DNA of 64,000 nt from Xiphophorus maculatus (Eukaryota > Chordata > Actinopteri > Cyprinodontiformes > Poeciliidae): assembly GCF_002775205.1 (NCBI RefSeq), contig NC_036457.1, forward strand, positions 3,953,650 to 4,017,649, in the 5' to 3' direction. Position numbers and translations under genes: made by a program. Positions within the stretch are counted from its first letter, which is position 1. Each line of letters starts with the position of its first letter. Of this stretch, positions 1 to 10,148 are shown piece after piece. The notes under the pieces are model-generated. The model made no database searches, was not told where the DNA came from, and was given only the letters and a program-made list of their open reading frames with translations.

Positions 1-119
1 ATTTCTTTTCTTTAGATGCTTGCAGGGATGTTGAGGTTTTTCCAATGGTCTGCACGTTAAAATGCAGGGAAAACGAGTATTTAAGGTGAGACAAAAGGGA
101 AGTGAGATCCTGCAGCTCT

Positions 120-400
120 GGAGGCCATCAGCATGTTCCTCATTGTCTTTTTTCTGCACCGTTTTCCTGTCTGTGGCTCGCCCCCTCCCCACCAGGCCAA
201 TGAACCCAGGGACTCCAGAGCTGCGAGGTTGTAAACAGCCTCTCCAGTGAAGAATTTCAGGGCGGGGCTAAAAGGCAGCCTCCCCCCCACTCTCCACCAT
301 CTTTCTCCCCCTTTTCCTCACCCAGGCTCGTGCACACGCTGGCCCTGCACCGGCTCCTTTGTTGAAGCTGCATGTTAACCCTTTAAAGTGCAACGTGGTG
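120..400. promoter_or_regulatory. GC-rich promoter-like patch, unassigned
   Basis: This short stretch is clearly richer in G and C than the AT-rich DNA after it. It carries a GCCAAT box near 196, a GGGCGGGGC GC box near 261 and pyrimidine runs between 285 and 325. No reading frame here looks like a known protein. It could be the edge of a promoter or 5' UTR of a gene lying to the left, or a chance GC-rich patch. Confidence 0.2.
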
Positions 401-510
401 AGAGTGGGTGTCTCAATGCGTTTCCATTACTAATGTCCACAAGTCTACATAAAAAAAAGAAAAAATTTTGCAATTGCGATGCCTCTATTAAATAACAAGT
501 TAAATTAAGG

Positions 511-850
511 CCGTTTTCACAACTGATGGGTTTTAATTGGAGACCAATTAAACATTTGTTCCATTTCCAGCTGCTGTGGGTTTGTTTTTCACTGCACTAA
601 GTCAAAACAACCAAACCCTTCAAAAACCTGTTCCCCTCCTCGCCTGTGGAGGCGCTGCACCACGAACCACTGAAGGAAACAACATGAAAACCTCTGACGA
701 AGACACTTAGCGCAACATCTTTCTTCACAAAATGCAAGCAAAAATGGAGTAGCATCACATTCTTCTTTAGTTTTCCTGCTAGCTTTAGGCTAGCATGTTT
801 GTTTTTGTTGTATTTACCCAGAATGCCCTGTGCTTTAGTCTACTTCCTGC
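511..850 (+). repeat. Interspersed repeat family A, copy 1
   Basis: This segment shares several diagnostic blocks with 8436-8860 in the same order. The blocks are CCAAACCCTT, CCTGTTCCCCTCCT, GGCGCTGCACCA, ACCACTG, AAAACCTCTGA, CTTCACAAAATG, TAGGCTAG and TTACCCAGAATGCCCTG. An inverted partial copy lies at 49900-50029, and the right half recurs at 61792-62025. The family looks like an old non-autonomous DNA transposon, but I could not define its termini here. Confidence 0.6.
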
Positions 851-915
851 TTTTGGAACTGTTTCCGATATCACATATGGATATCATTTCAACCGAAGCA
901 AAACCTGGATTTGTA

Positions 916-1760
916 GGAAACACGGCTATTTTGAGAAAAACGTTTTTCCGCTGCACCAAAATGTGATCAACCACCAGATGAAACTAATAGGGAAAGATGA
1001 AGAAGACAAGAGGAAGTGCTGGGAGGACAATGGTGCACCATGTTTTTCAAATGTCTAATCACATATACAAATGTATTCACGGGTGATTTTAATTTAGTTT
1101 CTTATGTATTGGTTTTATTTTCGTAATTCTCATTTGTGCAAACGCAGCTACTAACTGTTTCCACTGACCGTGGAATTACAAAAATTAATTTGCTTAATGG
1201 AAACACGGAAATTTTGGAAAACAAATCGAGATTTTCGATAAAACGTTTTTACTCTAGAATTGGTTTTTTGGGGGTTTTTTTCAGCTATATTGACATGTGA
1301 TCAACAACCACATGTTACTACTAGCAAAAAGACGAAGAAGATGACAGGAAATGGGAGGAGAACGATGGCACAACATGCTTTTAATTTCTTATCACGCGAA
1401 CGAACGTATTCATTTGTAATTTAAATTTTGTTTCTTATTTAACAGTGGTATTTTTGTAATTCAAATTAACTGCTCGAATTTGAATTATGAAAATAAATTT
1501 GTTTAGAGTGGAAACAAGCCAATTTAGACAAAGAAAATTCACGTTTTTTGATAAAACGTTGCAGTTGGTTTATCGGCTGAATCAAATGAACTTTTGACGA
1601 AAAAACAAAGACGACAGGAAGTGGTAGGAGAACGATGGCACATGTTTTTAATCTCTTATCGCGTGAAGAAACGTATTTATGTGTGATTTTAATTGTATTT
1701 CTAATTAATGAAAGCACCACAACTGCAAAATTGTGTTTATTTTTCAACATTAGCAGAATA
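916..1760 (+). repeat. Three tandem degenerate copies of a ~300-bp repeat
   Basis: Copies begin at about 916, 1199 and 1510, each opening with GGAAACA. All share, in order, an AAAACGTTTTT-type block, an ATGTGATCAACNACCA block (lost in copy 3), a GACGAAGAAGATGACAGGAA-type block, GGAGGACAATGGTGCA / GGAGAACGATGGCACA, and a TCTTATC...ACGTATTCA/T block. The period is about 283 and then 311 bp. An inverted relative lies at 4080-4500. I do not recognise the family. Short open frames here are by-products of the repeat. Confidence 0.6.
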
Positions 1761-2739
1761 TGGACAAAGATTTGCGTACGCTTGTACGGCAAACGCAGCC
1801 TATGTGTGAAACAAAAAGCTTAAAGCAGGATCTGGGTGACGCGAGTTCAATCTGGCTTCCAGGTTCACTGAGGTTGTGGAGTAAAAAAAAAGGGGGTGAA
1901 GGAGAGGAAAACACATGAACGGTTGGTCCATAAAACCCAGTCTCCGGGCAGAAAACACTCCCAGATTTGTGCAGGAGGAAATCACAGACTGAGCTCAGCT
2001 GTTTCAGGGAGTCAGGAGGAAAAATCCTGCGGCCCGTTTTCAACCCAAACCCACAAAACCTCAAAGCCACACCTGGTTCTGAACACTTTTCTCTGAAAAG
2101 TCAAAGAACTGTTTGTTAACATGAGTTAAACAAACCGCCTCTGAAGTCCAAGAAATCCTTGGGACTCAGTGTGAAAACAAGTGAACTGGGAGGAACTCTG
2201 AGGTCATTATTAAAAACAGACATGGAAAAATAACAGAAAAAGATCTGAGGACCTTTTTAGAAAGTTAATGCACTTTTTGAAAGGTTATGTTAAAAATAAA
2301 TTGTATATTTAGGAATAAAATGAGTAAAAATCTCTGAATATCAAAGTAAAGATAAAAAAGTCCAACTTTGGATGTTTTTGCTGAAGAAAAAACGTCATTT
2401 TTGACAAATTTCCGCTGAGAGAGAGAAGGCGTTTTGAAAGTAATTCCTGTTAGAAACATTTAATTATTTTAGAATGGGTGAGAAATTAGTCAATTTTATT
2501 TATTTACTTAAAAATACATAATTTTGAGAAAATATGACATTAAGTAAAAAAAAAAAAATCTTTAAAAAAAAATTCTTCCAGAGCTGTTTCAAACAACCCA
2601 GAAAAAACAAAGAGTAAATAAATTAAAATAAAAAAACAAATAAAAAACAGAATACCATAGTTTTATTAAATCTGTCAGAATGAATTATTGATACTGCCAC
2701 TGTACTGAGATAAAATGGAAAATGTTTAACGCTGTTAAA
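1761..2739. other. Gene-free AT-rich DNA
   Basis: No exon with plausible splice sites and a recognisable protein was found. The slightly GC-richer part, 1815-2090, opens on both strands for about 100 codons, but neither translation resembles a known family. From about 2470 the sequence becomes poly-A/T rich. Confidence 0.5.
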
Positions 2740-3495
2740 AATCAAAAAACAATTGAAAGAAGTATCGTGAAACAAACGCTTCGTTCAAAAGACAAGATTT
2801 TTTGCCAGAGACATTGTTAAATTTTCCAAAAATCTTGGTAAATGTGTCTTATCATGAAATAGACGCTTGATTAAAAAGTCTTTGAAGAATTTCATCACAA
2901 AAACATTGTCAAATGAACGAAGATTTCTGTTTTAGAAAACATTTTGAAATAGACAGCTTCGCACAAAAATCTCCTAAATTTTTGTCAAATTTGAAACAAT
3001 TGCTTCATAAAAGTCTTTGAAGGTTTTTCACTTAGCAACATTGTGAAACAGACACCTCGTTAAAAACTGTTTTAAGATTTCCTTTGCAGAAATATCGTCG
3101 AAAGACTTTAGATTTTTGTCAAAGAAACATAGTTAAGCAAACACTTTAATCAAAAATGTAAAAAAAATTGTTGTCAAAAATATTATGAAACAAATACTTT
3201 GTTTGAAAGTCTTCAAAGATTTTTGTTCCAGAAACAATAAAATTATCGCTTTTATTAAAGAATTTTTCAAGATTTTATCACAGAAACAGATCCTTTGTAA
3301 AGAAAGACAATGTTAAACAAACGCTAGTCAAAAATCTTCAAAAAAATGTAACAAACATCATGAAACAAACACTGAGTTGGTAAATATTTTAAGATTTTCT
3401 CACAGAAACATCATAAAAAAGGCTTTTTCCTCAGAAACATGGTGAAACAAACCCTTTGTTCAAAAGTCCTGTAAGGTTTTTGTTACAGAAACGAA
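2740..3495. repeat. Degenerate tandem repeat, unit about 55-60 bp
   Basis: About a dozen diverged units follow the pattern GAAACAAACGCTTTGTT - CAAAAGTCTTNAAGATTTTTGTCACAGAAACAT. Each unit has an AAACA(A/G)ACNCTT core followed by AAAAAATCTTNAAGATTTT and CAGAAACAT. The units are too diverged for an active satellite. The array ends abruptly near 3495. Confidence 0.55.
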
Positions 3496-4079
3496 GTTGG
3501 GCCGTTAATCAGTCTGACGCGGTGAAATCGTGGAGCAGATGAAGCTCTGCTCCATGATTTAAAGTGCACAGATCTGTTTCCCCTCCCTCAGGCTTTGGCT
3601 GAACATCACAACACCACTTTACATATCTTCAGGGTCAAAGGTCGATCCTCCTTCGAGATTTCCAAGAACTGGAAGTGAAGGAGCTGCTGGTACACTGACT
3701 GCGTCCAACCTGAAGATGTTTCATGTTGCTCCAGTTGGACGTTGATTTAAAAACGCGTCTCATAAAACTCTGTTTTTAAACTCTTTAAATTGTTTTATAT
3801 ACACAACCACACAAATAAAGGCTTTGTGTTAATGTTCAATGCAGAGTTGGTGATTTTGCAGAAGAATCAGAAAATCTCTTCAAAACATTTATATTTTCTT
3901 TGGTTAACAAAGTTAAACTTGTTTTATTCTTTCTGGGAATAGCTACTGAATAATTAAAAATATGTCACCCTTCTCTGTTTGTCTCGGTCCAGTAGTTGAC
4001 TCCTCCAGGTTCACCAACTCTAATTTAAGACTTTTTAAGACCAAGAATTAACTTTAAGACCTGTATCGCGACCGAATTG
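3496..4079. other. Gene-free stretch
   Basis: Unique-looking DNA with no supportable gene. The part at 3500-3740 is of moderate GC content, but no open frame with splice signals was found. The rest is AT-rich. Confidence 0.4.
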
Positions 4080-4500
4080 TTCAAAAGAAGATTGTATATT
4101 CATACATGTGTAAGAATGGAAATTTATGGTACTCCTTCTGAGATTGACAGTAGCAGCATTTCAACGACAAATGTGTGCAAAACTTTGTCAATATTCTGCT
4201 AATGTTTGAAAAACACAATTTCACAGTTGCAGTGTTTCCATTAAATGAGAAACAGAATTAAAATCACGCGACTAAATTTATTCATGAAGTCAGACTGGCA
4301 GTAGTCCTACTACTTCCTGTCAACTTCTTTGTCATTTCCACCAGTAGCAACATCTGGTGGTTAGTCATTTGACTTGTGTGATATGAAAAGTGTTTCCATT
4401 GTAGTTTTGAAAAATATAATTCTGATATGCCAAAAAAACCCGCCTCATCCAAGCACAAAACCTTTTTTAAAATTTTTTTTGACATTGACATGTTTCCACA
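4080..4500 (-). repeat. Inverted relative of the 916-1760 repeat
   Basis: Read on the minus strand, the segment shows the same ordered blocks as the tandem copies at 916-1760. These are ACAATGGAAACACTT, a GACTAACCACCAGATG block, ACTGGTGGAAATGACAAAGAAG, AGGAAGTAGTAGGAC and ATGAATAAATTTAGTCGCGTGATTT. It lies about 2.3 kb from the tandem array in opposite orientation, so the two could pair as an inverted repeat. Confidence 0.45.
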
Positions 4501-5426
4501 AACAGAAGTTCATGATAGATGCAGAAGCGCTAACTAGCAAGGCTATTTTAGCAGCTAGTTAGCGGTTAGCATTGAGCCACAGAATTAAGATGTTTATGCT
4601 CAACTCCAACTCTTGACTGACAATAAAGTCCTGTGAGAAAAAAAACAAAAAACTAGACAGAATATATGAGATCAAATAGTTGTGGCACAACAAAATTGTG
4701 GCACAAATACGCCACTAAATGTTGTTTTAAACATGCCAAACCCATAGGGGGCAGTGTCGCACAAAGCTAAAACCTGTCAGCCAATCAGAATCCTTCAAAA
4801 CAACCATGACTTCCTGCTCAGAACTCAAAATGCTGCAAGAAAGTTCTTTTGTGTAGATATATATACATATTTAAGTACTTTTAAGTAGTGTATTAGAATA
4901 TAAATTAAAAAAATAAAACATTTGGCTACTTGTGGAATCTGCTAACAAGAAAACCAAATTAGTTATTAGCAATGGTCCAGCAGCTTTTCCCTAAACATAT
5001 TAAATAAAATAAATAAACCATAATGGTTCCCAATGAACAGCTGACAGAACAGCATCCAGTTATAAAATCAAATAAAGTAGCTGAAACGCACAACATTAAT
5101 TATAACACGTAAAAACATATACGAAACATGATTAAAGTTACACATGAAACTATTTTATACAACTTGATTTGTCTAAAATGTGTGTTGGAATATAATATGA
5201 TACTTACCACAGTTACAGACGGCAACAGGAGTTTCCGGTTGCTACGGTAACCACCAACTGTCAGGAGAAACGGCAAATAAAAGTCAGTAGCAGAAAAACT
5301 TGCCTAAATCAAAATGAATACATAAGTTTTAACAAAAGAACCCTTTTAGATGTATTAATATGGATTTTATATAAACATTTTATGTCAGCATCTCAAACAC
5401 ATAAACTTTGATCTGCTAATATAAGC
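4501..5426. other. Gene-free AT-rich DNA with an X-box-like palindrome
   Basis: No gene is supported. The one distinct short element is GTTGCTACGGTAAC at 5238-5251, which fits the RFX X-box pattern RYYNYY-N(1-3)-RRNRAC. It is listed with related motifs in the findings. Confidence 0.4.
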
Positions 5427-5510
5427 GAGGGATGTCCAAAGAGCCGGGGGCCATTTTGTGGCCTTAGGCCTGATTCTTTTGGCCCCCAAATGCAATTCAA
5501 GATGGATACA
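5427..5510 (+). repeat. hAT-like repeat terminus (GTCCAAAG...GGGGGCC type)
   Basis: The block GATGTCCAAAGAGCCGGGGGCC followed by ATTTTGTGGCC resembles the common vertebrate hAT (Charlie-like) terminus that reads GTCCAAAGTGCGGCCCGGGGGCC. A diverged inverted relative lies at 54975-55030. Only the terminus is recognisable; the right end is not seen. Confidence 0.45.
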
Positions 5511-7512
5511 GACTTATTTATTAAGAAAACTTTAATAAACAGGTTATTTTTAATCAGGGTAAAATTATTTGTTTACAATGGAAAATGTTACCTAAAACAC
5601 AAAGTATTTTACAACCAAACTTTAACAATAAGTGGAAACATTTTTGCAAACTCTTTCTGGAAAGCCAACTTTGCTTCACCAAATCAGCTTTTATTCAATT
5701 AATAAATTCAGGTAAATATAGCAAACATTTTGAAGTGACCCGAATCCTGTTCTTATAAAAGCATAAAACAATTTGTAAACGTGAAAAATCCTTTTTAAGT
5801 TTTGGTTCTATGATGAATAACATTCCTTTCCTACTGAAAAATTAAATATTTTATTTGCTTAATTTCAGGTTTTTTGGTACTTTTGACTCTACAATTTTGG
5901 CTCTTCTGATAAAATTTACTCTGGGAGGAACTTCAGAGACTAAAAGTTAAATTTAAAGTTCAGCATCTGAAATTATTTCCAGAATATGATGTTTAAATAA
6001 TAGTTTTTGTTTTAACCTAAGTCTTTATTCTAAGTGTTCATCTTTCAGGTGTTTTAATTGAGTTAGATGAAAATTCTTGATTTGAATTCTAATATTTAGA
6101 TTTGACTTTTCATTCAGTTGTTAAATTTTATACTTTATTAAGTAATTAATTTACTGAGGTAAATAAACTGCCATGAATTTCATATAAATGAATTTCATAT
6201 AATTTTAGAGTTTGGTTCTGAGTTCAGTTTAATCTTAGATACAAAATTTATGTTTAACGATTTATTTTAGAGATTTAGTTTCAGTTTGTTTCAAACTTTT
6301 GTATTAGGAAATACATTTTTAGTTTCAGAATTTAATCTGCAGCTTTTTAGTTTATTTTCATTGCATATTTTAATTTCAGGCTCAGTTCTCCATTAAAACA
6401 TTTTCTGTGATTAATGTTACAATAATCTGGAGTTTAATTTGAATTTAGTTTTGTGTCTGAATTTAATTTCTGTTTGTCCTTAAATTTAGTTTCCAGGTTT
6501 ATTCCTGAACTTTTCCCCCATCGTTGAGTTTGAAAGTTTTGTTTCACAATTTATTTTGTAAGTTTACTTCAAGATTTTGGTTTTATTTAACAAAATTAAA
6601 AACAAATGAACTGGTTCTAATTTTCTGTCAGTGACTTTTTACAAAACCAGCAGCTGAAATTAAAAACGTTAAAAAATGTTTATCGTTCAGGATTTTTGAA
6701 AGTTAAAAAAAAATCTTTTGACAAGAAATTAATCGAATGAAAACACCATTTAAAAACACTAATATTTATACATTTAAACAGGAAAAAAATAAAAATCCAA
6801 TAAGGAAAAAATCCTAAACGGAAAAGAAAGTGCAATTTCTAATAACAGTTGATTCTGTTATTACTATTAACTGTTATTAATTTTAATAATTGTTGCTAGA
6901 TGTTCACATATCTTATCTTTAAAATAATTTAAGATAAATAAATATTTTGTATTCGAAGCAAATTGTTCTACATTCATGAATTGTGGCAATTTGACGGAAA
7001 TGAGTCACATTTTTAAAACATTACAGTTTTACTTCTTTAGCCTAAAACATAAATTTGATTTTTTTGTTGTTTTATGAAGGTAAAAAAGATTTTTACTTTT
7101 TATTAAATTCAATAAAATTGCTTTACATTTCAACATAAGAACAGTTTTTTCAGCTAAAATGCTTCTTTTCCACCCTGATTTTTGTGGTTTATTAATTAAT
7201 TACCAATAAATTAATCAGTTTGGACCATTTTCATTATGGAAATTTTGACAAATCTTTAGAACTTTATCTTGGGTTCAATAAGCAGCTAATTTTAGTGTAA
7301 TTTATTCTAAAAATCAATAATTATAATTCTTTTAAATTGTATACATTGAAAATAGTTATTTTGTTTTCTAAAATGTTATTTTTTTTATGTTTAAGCTGCT
7401 GTTTTATTTCTAGAAACATTAAAATGTTTTCAGAAAGCAGAAAAACAGATTCGGTTTGAGAAAAATGTGAACTAATGGTGCTAATTGACTCCTTAAAGTG
7501 ATTAATTTGTGT
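5511..7512. other. Gene-free AT-rich DNA
   Basis: Very AT-rich. Between about 5940 and 6600 the plus strand repeats loose units of the form TTTAGTTTCAGTTTAAT, consistent with a decayed simple repeat. No gene, RNA gene or clear transposon is supported. Confidence 0.45.
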
Positions 7513-7701
7513 TTAAATGCTGAGTAATTTCTGCAGCTCCGTCATCGGAGCAGCAGAAACCGTCCTCCTCTTCGTGTCTGAGTCTGAAGCGACTCGGAGC
7601 CAGCGGTCGCTCATGAATCCTCGGAACAGAAAGCCCAGTTTGCTTTCCAGGAACTCTGCATGGGAAACCTGGACGTCTTCCAGATGGTTTATATCAGCCG
7701 C
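7513..7701 (-). other. Candidate orphan terminal exon (62 codons + stop)
   Basis: On the minus strand a CTGCTGTCAG acceptor is followed directly by an open frame of 62 codons ending in TAA at 7513-7515. The segment is much richer in G and C than its AT-rich flanks. It starts Ala-Ala-Asp-Ile-Asn-His-Leu-Glu, contains Glu-Phe-Leu-Glu-Ser-Lys and Ser-Asp-Arg-Trp-Leu-Arg, and ends Leu-Gln-Lys-Leu-Leu-Ser-Ile. I do not recognise the protein. It lies 2.4 kb beyond the TAF1B stop on the same strand, but its phase does not fit the last TAF1B introns. A competing 62-codon frame exists on the plus strand. It could be the last exon of an unidentified gene, an exon remnant or chance. Confidence 0.3.
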
Positions 7702-7867
7702 CTGACAGCAGGAGTTGGAACTTTATGCTAAATCAGGAAATCGGGACCTGGTTTTTATTTCTTAAAACAAGTTTGTGCACGCCTCAGGCATGGAAAAATG
7801 TGAGGAAAACCTTTTCAGTTTCTGCTCCGCAAACCTGAAGTCTTTTTTAGCAGGAAGCGTCCAAAAC

Positions 7868-8412
7868 TGATACTCAAGTAGGAGTAGAATTACTTCAACA
7901 TATTTTTACTCAAGTAAAAGTAGCTGCCCAAGAAAATACTTACGATTAAGAAAGTATTTGATAAAAAATCAACTCAAGTACTGAGTAATTGATCAAATTA
8001 TCAATCAATTAATATCGCATAATCAGATGGATCAAATATAAAGTGAAGTGGGAATTTTGGTATTTTAAGAACCAAAATCATAATAATTGATAGGAATAAC
8101 AAAATCAGGCAAAAATATTTTTCCAAATCAGTTTCTTTCAATAAAAAAAAACTTATGAAACTTTAACAGAAACTGCAGTCTGTCTGGTGGATTTTTGGTT
8201 TAAACTTGTTTGTTTTTCATTCAGTGGGTAAAAAATCCAGAAATTTTACTCAATTAAGAGTAGAAATACTTCATAATAAAATTACTCGAGTAAAAGTAAA
8301 AAGCACAGCGTGTTTTCTTAGGAGTAAAAATACTTTTAGGTGTAAAAATACACCTAAAAGTATTTTTTTTCCAAAAGGCCACTCAAAAGTAACTGAGTAA
8401 ATGTAACTAGTT
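7868..8412. repeat. Repeat family B (ACTCAAGTAAAAGTA type), fullest copy
   Basis: The segment is bounded and filled by ACTCAAGTA / ACTCGAGTAAAAGTA / AGTAACTGAGTAA blocks and includes the internal blocks GTACTGAGTAA(T/C)TGATCAAAT, TGGAATTTTGGTATTTTAAG and ATACTTCATAATAAAATTACT. The same blocks recur at 57829-57935, 62590-62860 (inverted) and 63825-64000, so this is a dispersed family. It has no coding capacity and is probably a non-autonomous element. Confidence 0.6.
8326..8367. repeat. Perfect 19-bp hairpin, 4-nt loop
   Basis: The left arm AAAAATACTTTTAGGTGTA (8326-8344) and the right arm (8349-8367) are exact reverse complements around an AAAA loop. The hairpin lies inside repeat family B and probably arose within that element. 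Confidence 0.7.
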
Positions 8413-8435
8413 ACTATGAAACTGTTATCACTTTT

Positions 8436-8860
8436 GCAACTTGGGGTGTTTTCCCACCTGATAGTCCGGTCGACTCGGTTCGATTCTGGACCAAAACTGC
8501 AACGGTTGCTGCGGTTAAAACCAACCAAACCCTTTGAGCAACCTGTTCCCCTCCTGGCCTGTGGGGGCGCTGCACCAGGAACCACTGGAGGAAATGACAC
8601 AAAAACCTCTGAAGACACTGAGAGCAACTTCCTTCTTCACAAAATGGAAATAAAAACAGTGGAGTTTGATTAACAGTTGGAGTATTTTTTAAAATCATTA
8701 GCCATTTTTTAGGCTGGCTCTAGGCTAGTGGATTTGTTTTGGTTGCATTTACCCAGAATGCCCTGCTCTGCAGTCCGGTCTGCTTGGCGTTCACATGTGC
8801 ATTCGAACCGCTCCAGAGTTCACTTCAGCCAAACCGAAACCAAGGATTTCTTGGACAGAA
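8436..8860 (+). repeat. Interspersed repeat family A, copy 2 (most complete)
   Basis: It begins near GGTGTTTTCCCACCTGATAG and continues through GGTTCGATTCTGGACC, AACCTGTTCCCCTCCTGG, GGGGCGCTGCACCAGG, TTACCCAGAATGCCCTG and GTTCACATGTGCATTCGAAC. It is the longest of the four family A copies. The ORFs that cross it in both directions are shadows of the repeat. Confidence 0.6.
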
Positions 8861-9630
8861 AACTTAACAGGTTTGAATAATAAACTGACTAAAGTTTTAG
8901 TTCAGTTAAATGTTTTCTGTCAACTTCATTATCATGCAACAAAGGTTTTCTATATTTAGGTGAAAATAGTGTAAAAGAAACCCTGAGAGTGTTTCTTTCA
9001 AATTGTTCTATTTCTAACATGAGAAATAGCTTTTTACTCTCTGCATCAATATGGCCTTTAAAAATCTAAAAGAAACAAAAAGTTTTAGCTCAAAGCTCTC
9101 ATTACAGTCACTGTACTGGATTTAAAAATCATATTTTCTATTTGTAAAACTGTTGTTTCTTCAAATGTACAGCATCAGGCAAAAAAAATAAAAAGCTCCA
9201 ATTTAATAACTAATTTAAGCTAGTTATTAACGACCTATATTTAAATTCAATTTAATTTGGTACCTATGTAGTTCTTTATATATTGATTAGAAACATGTTT
9301 TAACAAATTAAAACTATTAGGTGTCACCAGAATCCAAAATTAGCTCTAAATAAATATTTAAAATTGAATTGAATGAAATGAAACAGAACAGTTTCATTTC
9401 ATTATAGCAAAAGTAAGTTTCCTTTTGCTATAAGGAAACATACATTTAAGAAAATAAAGGATTTGTTTTGGGTTTCTGGTTTTAAGTTGTCGCTTTTTTT
9501 TTAAATCACATTTTTATGTTAAATTTATTAGACTTAACCAAAAATATTCCTCTGAAAAAGATGGATGATTAAAAACGAGCTACAATCCAAGAAAAATTCT
9601 GGAAAACGTCTGATTTAGACTTAAATCTGG
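8861..9630. other. Gene-free AT-rich DNA with two adjacent small hairpins
   Basis: No coding signal. At 9372-9403 there is a 13-bp stem (AATGAAATGAAAC / GTTTCATTTCATT) with a 6-nt loop. It abuts a second 10-bp stem at 9404-9431 (ATAGCAAAAG / CTTTTGCTAT). The remainder is unstructured AT-rich sequence. Confidence 0.5.
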
Positions 9631-9636
9631 TTTATT
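9631..9636 (-). terminator. Candidate TAF1B polyadenylation signal
   Basis: TTTATT on the plus strand reads AATAAA on the minus strand. It is the first canonical hexamer downstream of the TAF1B stop and would give a 3' UTR of about 0.5 kb. Confidence 0.4.
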
Positions 9637-10148
9637 TTAACATAACGAGAGTGACTGTAAGTCTCAACCTACAGTAAGTGAACGCAGCACCAATCGATTG
9701 GCCAATAGGCTGCTTGTTTTCATATCTCCATGGCAACAGCAGAACATGCCGCTGACACAAACGAGTCTGCCGCTTCAGAACCTGTCTGTCTTTACCAGCA
9801 GAAACAGACAAAAGCCACATATTTATGTCCAGAGGAAGTAAACTACCAAAGCAAGTTGTTGATTTGATTCTGGCCGCAGAGGAGAAACGGAAAAACTGAT
9901 TTCCAGAATGAGAAATGATCGTTTTGCTGCAGTTTGTCTCCACCTGCTGGTCATTCTTCTGCCACTACAGCTCTCCGCTGTTTCTTTGTTTCCAGACAAA
10001 GCAAACGAAACAAATAAGTAAAACTACTATTACAGTCAGCAGGGCTCCGTTAAATGTTAAATAATTCAAGTATTCTCGGTAACATATAAATACTGATAGG
10101 AAAATAAACAGATAAATGAAATCTCTCAACATTTTCCACTTTTCTTCA

